A stretch of 64,000 bases of DNA. Source: Solwaraspora sp. WMMD406. GTDB lineage: Bacteria; Actinomycetota; Actinomycetes; Mycobacteriales; Micromonosporaceae. Below are positions 1 through 8,735 of the stretch, piece after piece. Within the stretch, counting starts at the first letter, position 1. Each line of letters opens with the position of its first letter. Both the position numbers and the translations under genes were made by a program. The stretch covers positions 4,092,001 to 4,156,000 of the forward strand of contig NZ_JARUBF010000001.1 in NCBI RefSeq assembly GCF_029626025.1. The letters run 5' to 3'. Below the pieces are notes generated by a model. The model saw nothing but the letters and a program-made list of their open reading frames with translations, ran no database searches and was not told where the DNA came from.

Positions 1-192
1 CCGGGGGACGCCGAAGCGCTCGCCGGAGCACTGCGTACGCTGGCCGAATCGGCCGACCGCCGGCGGACCATCGCCACCGGGGCGGCCCGCACCCCCGGCG
101 TCGCCACCGACGACGAGTGCGTCCACGCTCACGGCGACTTCTTCGCACAGGTACGGCGGGCCCGGTCCGACCGGGGAAGGCGGAACGGATGA
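1..192 (+). CDS. Glycosyltransferase, C-terminal fragment (runs off the window)
   Basis: Frame 1 is open from the first base to a TGA at 190-192, giving the last 63 residues of a protein that begins outside the window. The fragment starts PGDAEALAGALRTLAESADRR, the usual end of a GT4-family glycosyltransferase: the nucleotide-sugar pocket is followed by a helix of the form 'GDAEALAxALxxLxxDxxRR' and a C-terminal amphipathic tail. The next gene starts inside its stop codon (ATGA at 189-192), so the two are translationally coupled and probably act in the same exopolysaccharide pathway. The family call rests on this short tail and on context. Confidence 0.6.
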   Translation, partial: PGDAEALAGALRTLAESADRRRTIATGAARTPGVATDDECVHAHGDFFAQVRRARSDRGRRNG

Positions 193-1385
193 GCGAAGCC
201 CCTCGGCCACTACGGGTGGCGTACGTGCTGCTCGCCCCACCCCACTACAGCGAAACCTTCATCACCTGCGAGATCGCCGCGGTACGGGCCGCCGGGGCGC
301 GGGTCGGTGTCTTCGCCGCCCGGCGCGGCGACGGTGGTCGCCGCGCCGACGTCGCCGACGTCGCCGTCACCGCGCTGCGCCGACCGGCCCGGCTGGTTCG
401 GCACACCCACCGGCTCGGACTGTCCTACGGTGCCCGCGCGGTGCTGGCCGCCAGCTACGCCGACCGGCTGCGTCGCGACGTGGCCGCCTTCGCGCCGGAC
501 GTCGTGCACGCCCACTTCGTCAACCTGCCGACCGCGGTGGCGACCCTGCTCGCCCGTGACCTGGGCCGGCCGGTGACCGCCACCGCGCACGCCGCCGACT
601 TCCTGCTGGAACGCAACCGGTTGGCGCTGCGCCGCCGCCTGACCCGGCTGGATCACCTCTTCGTCGTCTCCGCCGCCGCCGCCCGGCAGATCGGCGCGCG
701 CGGGGTGAACATGTCGTCGGTCCCGCACAGCGTGGTCCGGGCCGCGTTCGACGGCCAGCTGCTCGACCCGCCACCCCGGCGCACCGAGCCGCCCTTCCGG
801 ATCGTGACCGTGGCCCGGCTGGTGGCCAAGAAAGGCATCCGGCTCTGTCTTGACGCCGTGGCCCGGCTGATCGACTCCGGTCTGCCGGTCCGGTACGACA
901 TCTACGGCGACGGCCCGCTGCGCGCCGAGCTGACCCAGTACGCCGCGCACCTGCGGCTCACCGACGTGGTCACCTTCCACGGAGCGGTGTCCCACCAGAC
1001 CGCCACCGGGGCGCTGGCCGGAGCCGACGTCGCCGTACTCGCGTGCCGGCCCGGACCGGACGGCGACCTCGACGGCATCCCGGTGTTCCTGATGGAAGCC
1101 GGCAGCCGGGGAGTTCCGGTGGTCAGCACCCTGATCTCCGGTATCCCGGAGCTCGTCGGCGACGACGGTGGCTGGCTGGTGGCCCCGGACGACGCGCATG
1201 CTCTCGCCACCGCCGTCCGGCAGGTCGTCGACGACCCGGCCGACGCCGCCCACCGGGTCAAGGCCCTGCGGGACCGGATCGACCGCGAGTTCAGCCCCAC
1301 GTTGCAGGCCCGACGGCTGCTGACCACCTGGCACCACCTCGCCGGACGGACCGACCGACCGGAGGCCACCGGCCGATGGGACTGA
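189..1385 (+). CDS. GT4-family glycosyltransferase
   Basis: A 398-aa cytoplasmic or membrane-associated sugar transferase with the GT-B fold. The N-terminal Rossmann domain begins VAYVLLAPPHYSETF and contains VVHAHFVNLPTAVA; the C-terminal domain contains VARLVAKKGI and the nucleotide-sugar signature GIPVFLMEAGSRGVPVVST followed by GIPELV. The ATG at 189 is chosen because it overlaps the preceding stop codon and removes an upstream extension that reads out of frame with the fragment gene. The donor and acceptor sugars cannot be read from sequence. It probably adds one residue to a lipid-linked repeat unit that the downstream flippase/ligase protein exports. Confidence 0.88.
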   Translation: MSEAPRPLRVAYVLLAPPHYSETFITCEIAAVRAAGARVGVFAARRGDGGRRADVADVAVTALRRPARLVRHTHRLGLSYGARAVLAASYADRLRRDVAAFAPDVVHAHFVNLPTAVATLLARDLGRPVTATAHAADFLLERNRLALRRRLTRLDHLFVVSAAAARQIGARGVNMSSVPHSVVRAAFDGQLLDPPPRRTEPPFRIVTVARLVAKKGIRLCLDAVARLIDSGLPVRYDIYGDGPLRAELTQYAAHLRLTDVVTFHGAVSHQTATGALAGADVAVLACRPGPDGDLDGIPVFLMEAGSRGVPVVSTLISGIPELVGDDGGWLVAPDDAHALATAVRQVVDDPADAAHRVKALRDRIDREFSPTLQARRLLTTWHHLAGRTDRPEATGRWD

Positions 1386-2584
1386 CCGTCGTCTCGACCT
1401 ACTTCCCGCTGCCGGCCGACCGGGGCGACCCGGTCCGGGTCATGATGATCCTGCGGGCGATCGCCCGGGTCCAGCCGTACACGCTGCGGGTGGTCCGCCG
1501 CGTCGACACCACCGACGAGCGGGTCGACCAGCTGCGACGACTACTACCCCGGGTACGGGTGATCGACTACCGGGCCACCCCGTACCGGTTCGGCCGGCTC
1601 GGCCCGCTCGGCCGCTACCCGGAGGCGTTCGCCGCCGGGCTGCCGCCCTGGATCCGGACCCGCTACAGCCGGCCGCTGCACGACGACCTCGCCGCCGAGC
1701 CGGTCGCCGTCCCCGGCTCGGCGATCGCCATCGGCGAGGCCGCCGGCGCCTACCTGGCCGGCACCCGACTGCGCTGGCATTGGGACAAAGCCAACGTGCT
1801 GGCCGCCAGCAGCCGGCAGGACGTCACCGAGGCACCCGGGCTCGCGCACCGGCTCCGGGCCCGCTACCTGGCCGACGTCTCCACCCGGTTCGAGGCCCGG
1901 GCCCTGGCACGGTGCGCCACCGTCTCGGTCACCAGCGCCGAGGAAGCCGACCGGCTACACCACCACCATCGGCGGTCCGCCGACTTCACTCTGGCCAGCT
2001 GCGTACCGCTGCCGGCCGACCACCAGCCGGCGCCGCGACCCCGGCAGCTGGTGTGGCTGAGCAGCTTCGCGTACCGGCCCAACCTGCTCGGTCTGCGCCG
2101 GTTCCTGCGCGAGGGCTGGGGGCGGCTGCACCAGGCCGGCTACCGGCTGACCCTGGTCGGCTCGGGCCTGACCGACCAGCTCCGACGCGAACTCGCCGCG
2201 TGGCCCGGCATCGAGGTGCTCGGCTACGTCGACGACCTGCGGCCCGTACTCGCCCCGGCCCGGGCGGCGGTGGTCCCGGTGTGGAGCGGCGCCGGGGTCA
2301 AACTCAAGACGTTGACCCTGCTGGCCCACGGCCTGCCGGTGTTCAGCACACCGGTCGGCGCCGAGGGGATACCGCCCACCGAGGCGGTACGGCTGGCCCG
2401 GACGCCGGCGGAGATCGCCAAAGCGGTGGCGACGACCAGCCCACAGCGGATGGACCGGATGGCCGCCGAGGCCCTCGCCCTGGTGGACCGCCGGTTCTCG
2501 GCCCGGCACTTCGAGACCCACCTGATCACGTCGTTGCGCCGTACCGGTCACCTCGACGTGACGGTGCCCGACGGGGCCGGCTGA
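1376..2584 (+). CDS. Glycosyltransferase, GT4/GT1 type
   Basis: A 402-aa GT-B glycosyltransferase. It starts at ATG 1376, ten bases before the end of the previous gene, with MGLTVVSTYFPLPADRGD, typical of the N-terminal Rossmann strand. The C-terminal half shows WLSSFAYRPNLLGLRRFL, LTLVGSGL and GAGVKLKTLTLLAHGLPVFS, which match the Glyco_trans_1_4 pattern of sugar-nucleotide binding (conserved G-x-K and a late Pro-Val-Phe-Ser-Thr strand). It is the third glycosyltransferase in a row and overlaps its downstream neighbour by one base (TGATG), so it belongs to the same operon. The transferred sugar is unknown. Confidence 0.87.
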   Translation: MGLTVVSTYFPLPADRGDPVRVMMILRAIARVQPYTLRVVRRVDTTDERVDQLRRLLPRVRVIDYRATPYRFGRLGPLGRYPEAFAAGLPPWIRTRYSRPLHDDLAAEPVAVPGSAIAIGEAAGAYLAGTRLRWHWDKANVLAASSRQDVTEAPGLAHRLRARYLADVSTRFEARALARCATVSVTSAEEADRLHHHHRRSADFTLASCVPLPADHQPAPRPRQLVWLSSFAYRPNLLGLRRFLREGWGRLHQAGYRLTLVGSGLTDQLRRELAAWPGIEVLGYVDDLRPVLAPARAAVVPVWSGAGVKLKTLTLLAHGLPVFSTPVGAEGIPPTEAVRLARTPAEIAKAVATTSPQRMDRMAAEALALVDRRFSARHFETHLITSLRRTGHLDVTVPDGAG

Positions 2585-5316
2585 TGTCGACGCGCCGGCT
2601 GATGTCGGCGTCCGCCGCCAACCTGGTGATCCCGCTCAGCGGACTGCTGATCAGCCCGTTCCTGTCGCGCGAACTCGGCCCGGACGGTCGTGGGCTGTAC
2701 GCCGCGTTGACCCTGCCGATCGTGGTCTGCGGCTGGATCGGCACCTTCGGGCTGCAGGACGCCCTCAGCTTCCACCTGCGCAAGAACCTGCTGACCAGCC
2801 GGCAGGCGGTCCGGGTCAGCCTGATCGCGGTGCTCCCTCTCGGCCTGCTGGGGGTGGCGCTGCTCGGCGTCCTCGGCGCCGTCGTGTTCGCCGCCGACCC
2901 GACCCGTCAGGGACAGTTCCTGACGCTGGCCGTGCTGGCACCGCTGCACATCCTGGCCAATCTGGTCATCGGCGCGCTGACCGGCACCGCCGACGTTCGT
3001 GGCGTCAACCTGGTCAAGGTCGTGCCGGCGCTGGTCCGTACCGTGGTGGTGATCTTCGCGTGTGTCGCGTTCGACCTGAGCGCGTTCGTCGCCGGCCTGG
3101 TGTTCCTGCTGTCGGTGATCGCCGGCGTGGCGATCGGGCTGGTGCGGATGCGCTCACCCGCCGCTGCGCCCGTGTCGTCGGCATCTGTGTCTGTCGCGTC
3201 GGGCGCCGGTCCGGACGCGGCGGAGCCGGTCCGGATACCGTCGCGGTCGCTGGTCGCCTACTCGCTGACCTGCCTGCCCGGGGTGTTGGCGGCGATCTCC
3301 AGCGCGCGGCTGGACCAGATCATCGGGCTACCGGTGATCGGGGCCCGCGAGCTCGGCTACTACGCCGTGGCGGTCAGCGTCGCGGAGATCCCGATGGTGA
3401 TCGCGACCGCCGCCCGTACCGTCCTGATGGGACGGGCGGCGACCACCGATCCCCGGGCGGCGACCCAGGTCGCCCGCCTCGCGGTGCTGGTGTCGGTGGC
3501 GGCCTGCGGTCTGCTCGCGGTCATCGCCGGCGTCGCGGTGCCGTTCGTCTTCGGGTCGGCGTTCGCCCCGTCGGTCCTGCCGGCCGTGATCCTCTGCGCC
3601 GGCACCGTTCTCTACACCGCGATGACGATCTTCAGCGCGGTGCTGTTGGTCGGCGACCGACCCGGCTGGTCGTCGGCGGCCCTGGTCGGCGGGTCGGTCA
3701 GCGGGCTGGTACTCCTGTTCGTCCTGGCCGGGTTCGGGGCCGCCGGTGCCGCAGTCGCCAGTCTCGGCGGCTACGGCGTCTCCGTGCTGGTCGCGGCGAT
3801 CCTGGTGCGCCGGATCGACGGGCCCTCGCTGAGAATGCTGACCGTGCCCTATCCGGAGGACATTCGCATGATCATCGACCGATCGCGGGAGATCGCCCGG
3901 TCCGCCCCGGTGGCCCGGACGGTCGCCCTGGTCCAGCGGATCGGTCCCGGCACGATCGGTGCCGGACTGCTGATCGGGCTGGCCTGGCTCCGGGTGATCG
4001 GCACCCACCTGCTGTCCGTCGCGACCGCCGGACGTCCCGAGTTCAACAGCCGGGGCGGGGTGTCCGCGTCCATCGTCGACCTGACCGGTGAACTCCTGGG
4101 GCTGGCGTTCCTCGGGGTGGCCGCCACGATGATCGGGTACGGCCTGTGGCGGCGACCGCGACTGGCGAACCCGCGCTGGCTGCTCGCCGTCCTCGCCCCG
4201 ATCGTCGCGTTGACCGTCGCCGACACCCTCGGCGGGCGCCCGCCGGGTCTGATGGACCTGGCCCTGCCGGTGGCGGCGCTGGCCATCTGGGCCCTGCCGC
4301 CGCGCCCGGTGGTGCTGCAGCTGCTGGGTGTCCTCGGTGGGGTCACCGCCGCCGTCTCGATCACGCTCGCCGCGTTCCGGCCCGATCTCGGGATGCTCTC
4401 CGGTGATCTGGCCGGAGCCAAGGACGGCTTTCTCGGTGGGCTGCTCGCCGGGCCGTTGTCGCATCCGAACGTCCTGGGCATCAGCCTGGCGCTGAGTGTC
4501 CCGTTCGCGCTGACCATCGCCCACCGATGGGTACGGTGGCCGACCCTGGCGGTGACGCTCTTCGCGCTCTACTGGACCGGGTCGCGGACCAGTCAGCTCG
4601 CCACCGTCATGGTGGTCGGCGGCTACCTGCTCGTCCGGGTGCTGTCCGCACCGCGTCGCCCGTACCCGCTGCCCTGGCTGCTGTCGGTGCCACGTCGCCG
4701 GCACCTGCTGCCTTGGCTGCTGTCGGTGCCGGCGCTGGGCGCGGTCGCGCTGACCGTCGTGGTGCCGTTGGTGACCACCGATCCGGAGGCGTTCACGGCT
4801 CGCGGCCGGATCTGGTCGTCGGTTCTAAGCCACTGGAGCGACAAGCCGCTCTGGGGCTGGGGACTTGCCTACTTCGACCGGCCGGAGCTCGCCGACGAGC
4901 TGGGCAGCCGCTACACGCACGCCCACAACGTGATGGTGCATCTGCTCGTCGTCGGGGGACTGGTGTCGACCGTCCTGTTCGGGCTGCTCTGCGTGTTGGC
5001 CTGGCGACAGGCGCTGCGGCTGGCCGCCCTCGGTGTACCGGCAGCCGGGCTTTTTCTGATCTCGTTCGGCTACCTGGCCTGGCTGGAAGCCTCCCAGCTG
5101 CCGACCACCCTGGGCGGCTACGCCGTCTGGCTGCCGCTGATGTTGATCGTGCGACTCGGGTGCGGCTGGCCCGGCGACGCGACGTCGGCCGCCGCCGACC
5201 CGGCCGGGGCTGACCCGGCTGCCGCCGACCTAGCCGCCGCCGACCCGTCGTCGGCGTCCGTGGTCGCGTCAGACCTGGTCGCGGCGGATCACAGCAGCAG
5301 CGAGTCACGCAGATAG
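2584..5316 (+). CDS. Flippase-polymerase fusion: MOP/Wzx-type exporter joined to O-antigen ligase-like domain
   Basis: A 910-aa polytopic membrane protein. Residues about 1-425 look like a Wzx/MATE-type lipid-linked oligosaccharide flippase: the N-terminus reads NLVIPLSGLLISPFLSRELG and is followed by about 12 hydrophobic segments. Residues about 450-880 look like a Wzy/WaaL O-antigen polymerase or ligase: about 10 membrane segments, with a SHPNVLG loop, TGSRTSQLA, and the periplasmic loop RGRIWSSVLSHWSDKPLWG followed by HAHN, features typical of WaaL-type ligases. In most bacteria these are separate proteins. An internal ATG at 3868 (residue 429) has a near-ideal GGAGGA seven bases upstream, so a ligase-only product may also be made. 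The C-terminus is an Ala/Asp/Pro repeat (AAADPAGADPAAADLAAADP) that runs into the convergent gene. Confidence 0.82.
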   Translation: MSTRRLMSASAANLVIPLSGLLISPFLSRELGPDGRGLYAALTLPIVVCGWIGTFGLQDALSFHLRKNLLTSRQAVRVSLIAVLPLGLLGVALLGVLGAVVFAADPTRQGQFLTLAVLAPLHILANLVIGALTGTADVRGVNLVKVVPALVRTVVVIFACVAFDLSAFVAGLVFLLSVIAGVAIGLVRMRSPAAAPVSSASVSVASGAGPDAAEPVRIPSRSLVAYSLTCLPGVLAAISSARLDQIIGLPVIGARELGYYAVAVSVAEIPMVIATAARTVLMGRAATTDPRAATQVARLAVLVSVAACGLLAVIAGVAVPFVFGSAFAPSVLPAVILCAGTVLYTAMTIFSAVLLVGDRPGWSSAALVGGSVSGLVLLFVLAGFGAAGAAVASLGGYGVSVLVAAILVRRIDGPSLRMLTVPYPEDIRMIIDRSREIARSAPVARTVALVQRIGPGTIGAGLLIGLAWLRVIGTHLLSVATAGRPEFNSRGGVSASIVDLTGELLGLAFLGVAATMIGYGLWRRPRLANPRWLLAVLAPIVALTVADTLGGRPPGLMDLALPVAALAIWALPPRPVVLQLLGVLGGVTAAVSITLAAFRPDLGMLSGDLAGAKDGFLGGLLAGPLSHPNVLGISLALSVPFALTIAHRWVRWPTLAVTLFALYWTGSRTSQLATVMVVGGYLLVRVLSAPRRPYPLPWLLSVPRRRHLLPWLLSVPALGAVALTVVVPLVTTDPEAFTARGRIWSSVLSHWSDKPLWGWGLAYFDRPELADELGSRYTHAHNVMVHLLVVGGLVSTVLFGLLCVLAWRQALRLAALGVPAAGLFLISFGYLAWLEASQLPTTLGGYAVWLPLMLIVRLGCGWPGDATSAAADPAGADPAAADLAAADPSSASVVASDLVAADHSSSESRR
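3855..3870 (+). promoter_or_regulatory. Internal Shine-Dalgarno and ATG inside the fusion gene
   Basis: GGAGGA at 3855-3860 lies seven bases before an in-frame ATG at 3868, exactly at the linker between the flippase-like and ligase-like halves. The layout is that of a genuine translation start, but no stop codon separates the halves, so it could also be chance within the codons for PEDIRM. Confidence 0.4.
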
Positions 5317-6782
5317 CTGGCGATCCGGCGTAGCTGTCCGGCACCGTCCACCGGCGCGGTCATCCGGAACACCAACTGCCGATCCAGGACGCCGTCCACA
5401 CCGCTTCGCCAGTAGCCGACGATGACCAGCGCGTACCGGGGCTGGCCGTCGATCTGCAGCCCGCTCGATTCGGCGTACGTGCTGGTCTGGCCCGCCCGTA
5501 CCCACTGCAGCCCCCATGCCTCCTCGGCTTGACGCATCGCCGTGCGCCGGCTCTCCGAGCACCCGTCGGGACACGGCCGGACCAGCAGCTCGCCGCCGAT
5601 GCGCTGACCGTCACCCAGGGTGGACCCGCACTGGAAGCTCCCGTCCTGTGCGTTTCGGCTGCCGGTCACACATTCCCAGTCCCGTGGCACCTTGACGGTG
5701 AAGCCCAGCTCGGCCAGATCCAGATAGGTCCGTACGGTGTCTGTTGGGAGGAACCGGGGCCATTCGGTCGGCCACGCGCCGTCCGTCGGCGGTTCGAGTC
5801 CGGGTTCGAGCGGGATCGCGGTCGGCAGTCCCGGCGGCTCGTCACCCGTCGTCGCCGGCTCGTCTGACGGCCCGGCGACGGGTGGTGCCGGCTCGTCCGA
5901 GCCGTTCGGCCACCAGATGATCGCCGCGCTCACGCCGAGAACCACGGCGAGGACGAGCGCGCCAGCCACGATCCACCGGGCTGGCCGCCGTTTCGGCGGC
6001 GGGGTCGGGGGGAACCTCGGCACCGGCGGATACTCCGGCTGGTGCGACGCTGGTCCGGCTGGCGGAAACGGGCCGTCCGTCGGTGTCTGGGGCGCGCCGG
6101 AGGTCGGGTGGCTGGGCGGCTGCGGCGCGCCGGAGGTCGGATAGGTCGCGTGCGGCTGCGGCACGCCGGAGGTCGGATAGGTCGCGTGCGGCTGCGGCGC
6201 GCCGGAGGTCGGATAGGTCGACGGTGTCTGTGCTGCGCCGGACGTCGGCTGGCCGGCGGCCGCCGGCGGGGTCCGCTGTGGGCCGCCGCTCCACGGGTTC
6301 CCACCGGGACTGGTCGGTCCGAGCGCGGCGATCCGCTGGGTGGCGTCGGCGTCCACGCCGGATCGGGCCGGCTCGGATGTCAGGCCCGAGGGCTGGACCT
6401 GCGTCGCGTCCGGGTCCCGGACTCCCGCCGGATCCGGTGCCGGGTCCGGGCCTGCCCGCAAGTCCGGCGGCAGCGCCTGGTAGTCCTGGCCGAGAGCGGT
6501 GAACACCCGCTCCGCGCCCAGTTCGGGCCTGGTGCCGCAGGCCACCCAGGGAGTGGCCGCCGTGAAGTCGGCGTACCGGAAGGCCGGCTCGCCCGGCCGG
6601 CCGCCACGCAGCGAGTTCGCCGCTGCCGTGAACGCCTCGCGCCACCGTGGATCCTCGGCGACGGCCGCGTCGAGGATCGCCACCGTCAAGCCCTCACCGC
6701 CCGGCTCCACCGCCGACCAGACACTGCCGACCTGGCACGAGCCCAGCATCTCGATGAGCTGGTACGGACCGTCCGGTTGCAT
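5289..6782 (-). CDS. Proline-rich single-pass membrane protein with degenerate kinase-like N-terminus
   Basis: A 497-aa protein of unknown function. Residues about 6-60 (YQLIEMLGSCQVGSVWSAV, then a strand and a helix 'AEDPRWREAF') resemble the glycine-loop and first helix of a Ser/Thr kinase N-lobe, but the catalytic lysine position (VAVK in kinases) reads VAIL and no C-lobe follows. Residues about 185-270 are Pro/Thr/Ser-rich, with repeats of TYPTSGAPQPHA. A membrane segment (WIVAGALVLAVVLGVSAAIIW) precedes an extracellular domain of about 200 residues. GGGAGG-type ribosome site (GGGAGGTCACC) precedes ATG 6782. The 3' end overlaps the flippase gene by 28 bases, tail to tail. It could be a sensor or cell-surface protein; no firm function can be assigned. 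Confidence 0.7.
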   Translation of the reverse strand: MQPDGPYQLIEMLGSCQVGSVWSAVEPGGEGLTVAILDAAVAEDPRWREAFTAAANSLRGGRPGEPAFRYADFTAATPWVACGTRPELGAERVFTALGQDYQALPPDLRAGPDPAPDPAGVRDPDATQVQPSGLTSEPARSGVDADATQRIAALGPTSPGGNPWSGGPQRTPPAAAGQPTSGAAQTPSTYPTSGAPQPHATYPTSGVPQPHATYPTSGAPQPPSHPTSGAPQTPTDGPFPPAGPASHQPEYPPVPRFPPTPPPKRRPARWIVAGALVLAVVLGVSAAIIWWPNGSDEPAPPVAGPSDEPATTGDEPPGLPTAIPLEPGLEPPTDGAWPTEWPRFLPTDTVRTYLDLAELGFTVKVPRDWECVTGSRNAQDGSFQCGSTLGDGQRIGGELLVRPCPDGCSESRRTAMRQAEEAWGLQWVRAGQTSTYAESSGLQIDGQPRYALVIVGYWRSGVDGVLDRQLVFRMTAPVDGAGQLRRIASYLRDSLLL

Positions 6783-6866
6783 GGTGACCTCCCGTGCGTC
6801 TGCCGGGGATCATAGCGAGCCGGACGTGACCCTCCCGGCTCACCGGGTGATCGTCGCCGCGTCGCG

Positions 6867-6924
6867 GTCAGGTCGTGCCGTGATGCCGTCAGGCGGTGCC
6901 GCGATCGGGCCGTGCCGTGATCAG
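6867..6924. repeat. Imperfect short tandem repeat between two - strand genes
   Basis: About 2.5 imperfect copies of a roughly 21-bp unit containing GTGCCGTGAT or GTGCCGCGAT follow directly after (and touch) the stop codon of the WhiA-like gene. The segment lies in the leader of the next gene. It belongs to a recurring pattern of short tandem repeats at stop codons in this window. Confidence 0.6.
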
Positions 6925-7613
6925 GCCGCCTCGCGTACCCAGGCTTCGGCATGTGGTCCCGCGCCGACGATCCGTAGTAGCTGGACCGACTCGGCCGGAT
7001 CGTCCACTGTCACGAAGTAGGAGTTGCCCCGGCGCAGGTGCTGGCGGACCGACAAACCGAGCGCGTCGCCTGCGGCGGCCAGCGCGGCCAGGGCGCCGGG
7101 ATCGGGTACGCGTACCCGGATCTGGGTACGCCGCTGCGCGCCGCTGGCCACCAGCAGAGCGGCCCGCCACATCGTCCGGGCGGTGGGGATCCGCTGCTCC
7201 GGCCGGGCGTGCGAGCCGACCTGGGTCGTCGCGGCCTGCCAGAGCCGGTCCAGCCAGCCGGCGACCTCGGCGGCCTGGGGCGTGGGCACCAGCACGTCGA
7301 AGCGCTGCCGGCCGTCGCGGCCCCGTACGGGTTCGGTGGTGGCCACCCGTACCCCGGTGAACTCGCCGTGGATGACGGTGGCGATCCGTTGCGCCAGCGC
7401 GGGGTAGCTGGTGCTGGCCATGCTGACCAGCCCGCTGCGTCGCTGCCACGGCACCGGCCGCAGCAGGTGGGTCACGGTCGCTGTCTCGACTCTCGGTAGC
7501 CGGTCGACCGGCACCGCGGCGGCGACGGCGTCCAATAGTCGGCGGTGCGGGATCGCTCCCCAGCGGGGGGCCGACGGCCGCGCGCAGGTACGCGTCGGGG
7601 CATCAACCGACAT
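6921..7613 (-). CDS. WhiA N-terminal-domain-like protein (LAGLIDADG fold), no HTH
   Basis: A 230-aa protein. Its second half, [20 protein letters not shown], then [33 protein letters not shown] and [11 protein letters not shown], follows the pattern of the second LAGLIDADG-like repeat of actinobacterial WhiA ('AWRGAFLAHGS... CPGPEAALALVGAARRLGV... [21 protein letters not shown]'). The first half has a similar '[11 protein letters not shown]' segment. WhiA continues with a helix-turn-helix that recognises sporulation promoters; this protein stops before it. Start chosen at ATG 7613, 11 bases inside the adenosine deaminase gene, suggesting coupling. This is family recognition by eye, so the call is tentative; a DNA-binding or dominant-negative role is inference. 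Confidence 0.5.
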   Translation of the reverse strand: MSVDAPTRTCARPSAPRWGAIPHRRLLDAVAAAVPVDRLPRVETATVTHLLRPVPWQRRSGLVSMASTSYPALAQRIATVIHGEFTGVRVATTEPVRGRDGRQRFDVLVPTPQAAEVAGWLDRLWQAATTQVGSHARPEQRIPTARTMWRAALLVASGAQRRTQIRVRVPDPGALAALAAAGDALGLSVRQHLRRGNSYFVTVDDPAESVQLLRIVGAGPHAEAWVREAA

Positions 7614-8718
7614 GACCGACCTCCGCTGTGTCGGCGAGCTCGGCGAGCTTCGCGTAGCCCGGCTTGATGACGTCGTCGATGATCTCCAACCGCTCATCGA
7701 ACGGAATGAACGCACTCTTCATCGCATTAACCGTCAACCACCGCAACTCCGACCACCCCCACCCAAACGCCTCCACCAACAACCACATCTCCCGCGACAT
7801 CGACGTCCCACTCATCAACCGATTATCCGTATTCACCGTCACCCGAAACCGCAAATCACGCAACAACCCGATCGGATGCTCACCAATCGAACCCACCGCA
7901 CCCGTCTGCACATTCGACGACGGACACAACTCCAACGGAATCCGCTTATCCCGCACATACGCCGCCAACCGCCCCAACCGCACCCCACCATCCGCACCCA
8001 CCTCCACATCATCCACAATCCGCACCCCATGCCCCAACCGATCCGCCCCACACCACTGAATCGCCTGCCAAATCGACGGCAACCCAAAAGCCTCACCCGC
8101 ATGAATCGTAAAATGAAAATTCTCCCGCTGCAAAAACTCAAAAGCATCCAAATGCCGAGTCGGCGGAAAACCCGCCTCCGCCCCCGCGATATCAAACCCC
8201 ACCACCCCCGCATCCCGATACCGCACCGCCAACTCCGCGATCTCCTGCGACCGCGCCGCATGCCGCATCGCCGTCAACAACGTCCCCACCCGCACCACCC
8301 GACCCGCCCCCGCCGCCCGCGCACACCCATCCGCGAACCCCGCCAACACCGCCTCCACCACCGCACCCAACCCCAACCCCCGCTCAAGATGCTGCTCCGG
8401 CGCGAACCGCACCTCCGCGTACACCACCCCGTCCGCCGCCAGATCCACCGCACACTCCGACGCCACCCGAAACAACGCCGACTCCGTCTGCATCACCGCC
8501 ACCGTGTGCGCGAACGTCTCCAGATACCGCTCCAACGACCCCGAATCCGCCGCCGACACGAACCACCGACCCAACCCCACCGGATCCGCCACCGGCAACA
8601 CATGACCCACCTCATCGGCCAACTCCACCACCGACTCCGGACGCAACCCCCCATCCAGATGGTCATGCAACAACGCCTTCGGCGCCCGGACGATCTCCTC
8701 AAACGACAGCACAGTCAT
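7603..8718 (-). CDS. add: Adenosine deaminase
   Basis: A 371-aa zinc metalloenzyme of purine salvage that deaminates adenosine to inosine. Metal and catalytic motifs are intact: LHDHLDGG (H18, H20), TIHAGEAFG (zinc His and general acid Glu), RLGHGV and VTVNTDNR (zinc and catalytic Asp pair). ATG 8718 is preferred over an upstream GTG because GGAAGAG lies just upstream. The coding strand uses G- and T-ending codons (TTG, GTG, GGT, CGG) almost exclusively, so the + strand here is nearly free of G; neighbours favour C-ending codons. It feeds inosine towards hypoxanthine for the xanthine dehydrogenase encoded just upstream. Confidence 0.95.
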   Translation of the reverse strand: MTVLSFEEIVRAPKALLHDHLDGGLRPESVVELADEVGHVLPVADPVGLGRWFVSAADSGSLERYLETFAHTVAVMQTESALFRVASECAVDLAADGVVYAEVRFAPEQHLERGLGLGAVVEAVLAGFADGCARAAGAGRVVRVGTLLTAMRHAARSQEIAELAVRYRDAGVVGFDIAGAEAGFPPTRHLDAFEFLQRENFHFTIHAGEAFGLPSIWQAIQWCGADRLGHGVRIVDDVEVGADGGVRLGRLAAYVRDKRIPLELCPSSNVQTGAVGSIGEHPIGLLRDLRFRVTVNTDNRLMSGTSMSREMWLLVEAFGWGWSELRWLTVNAMKSAFIPFDERLEIIDDVIKPGYAKLAELADTAEVGHVG

Positions 8719-8735
8719 GCGACTACTCTTCCTCA

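Noticed and set aside
210-1337. Long open frame on the - strand opposite the first glycosyltransferase
   Set aside because: High GC content leaves antisense frames open; the sequence is low-complexity Gly/Arg/Asp/Val with no domain, while the + strand has a clear GT4 enzyme.
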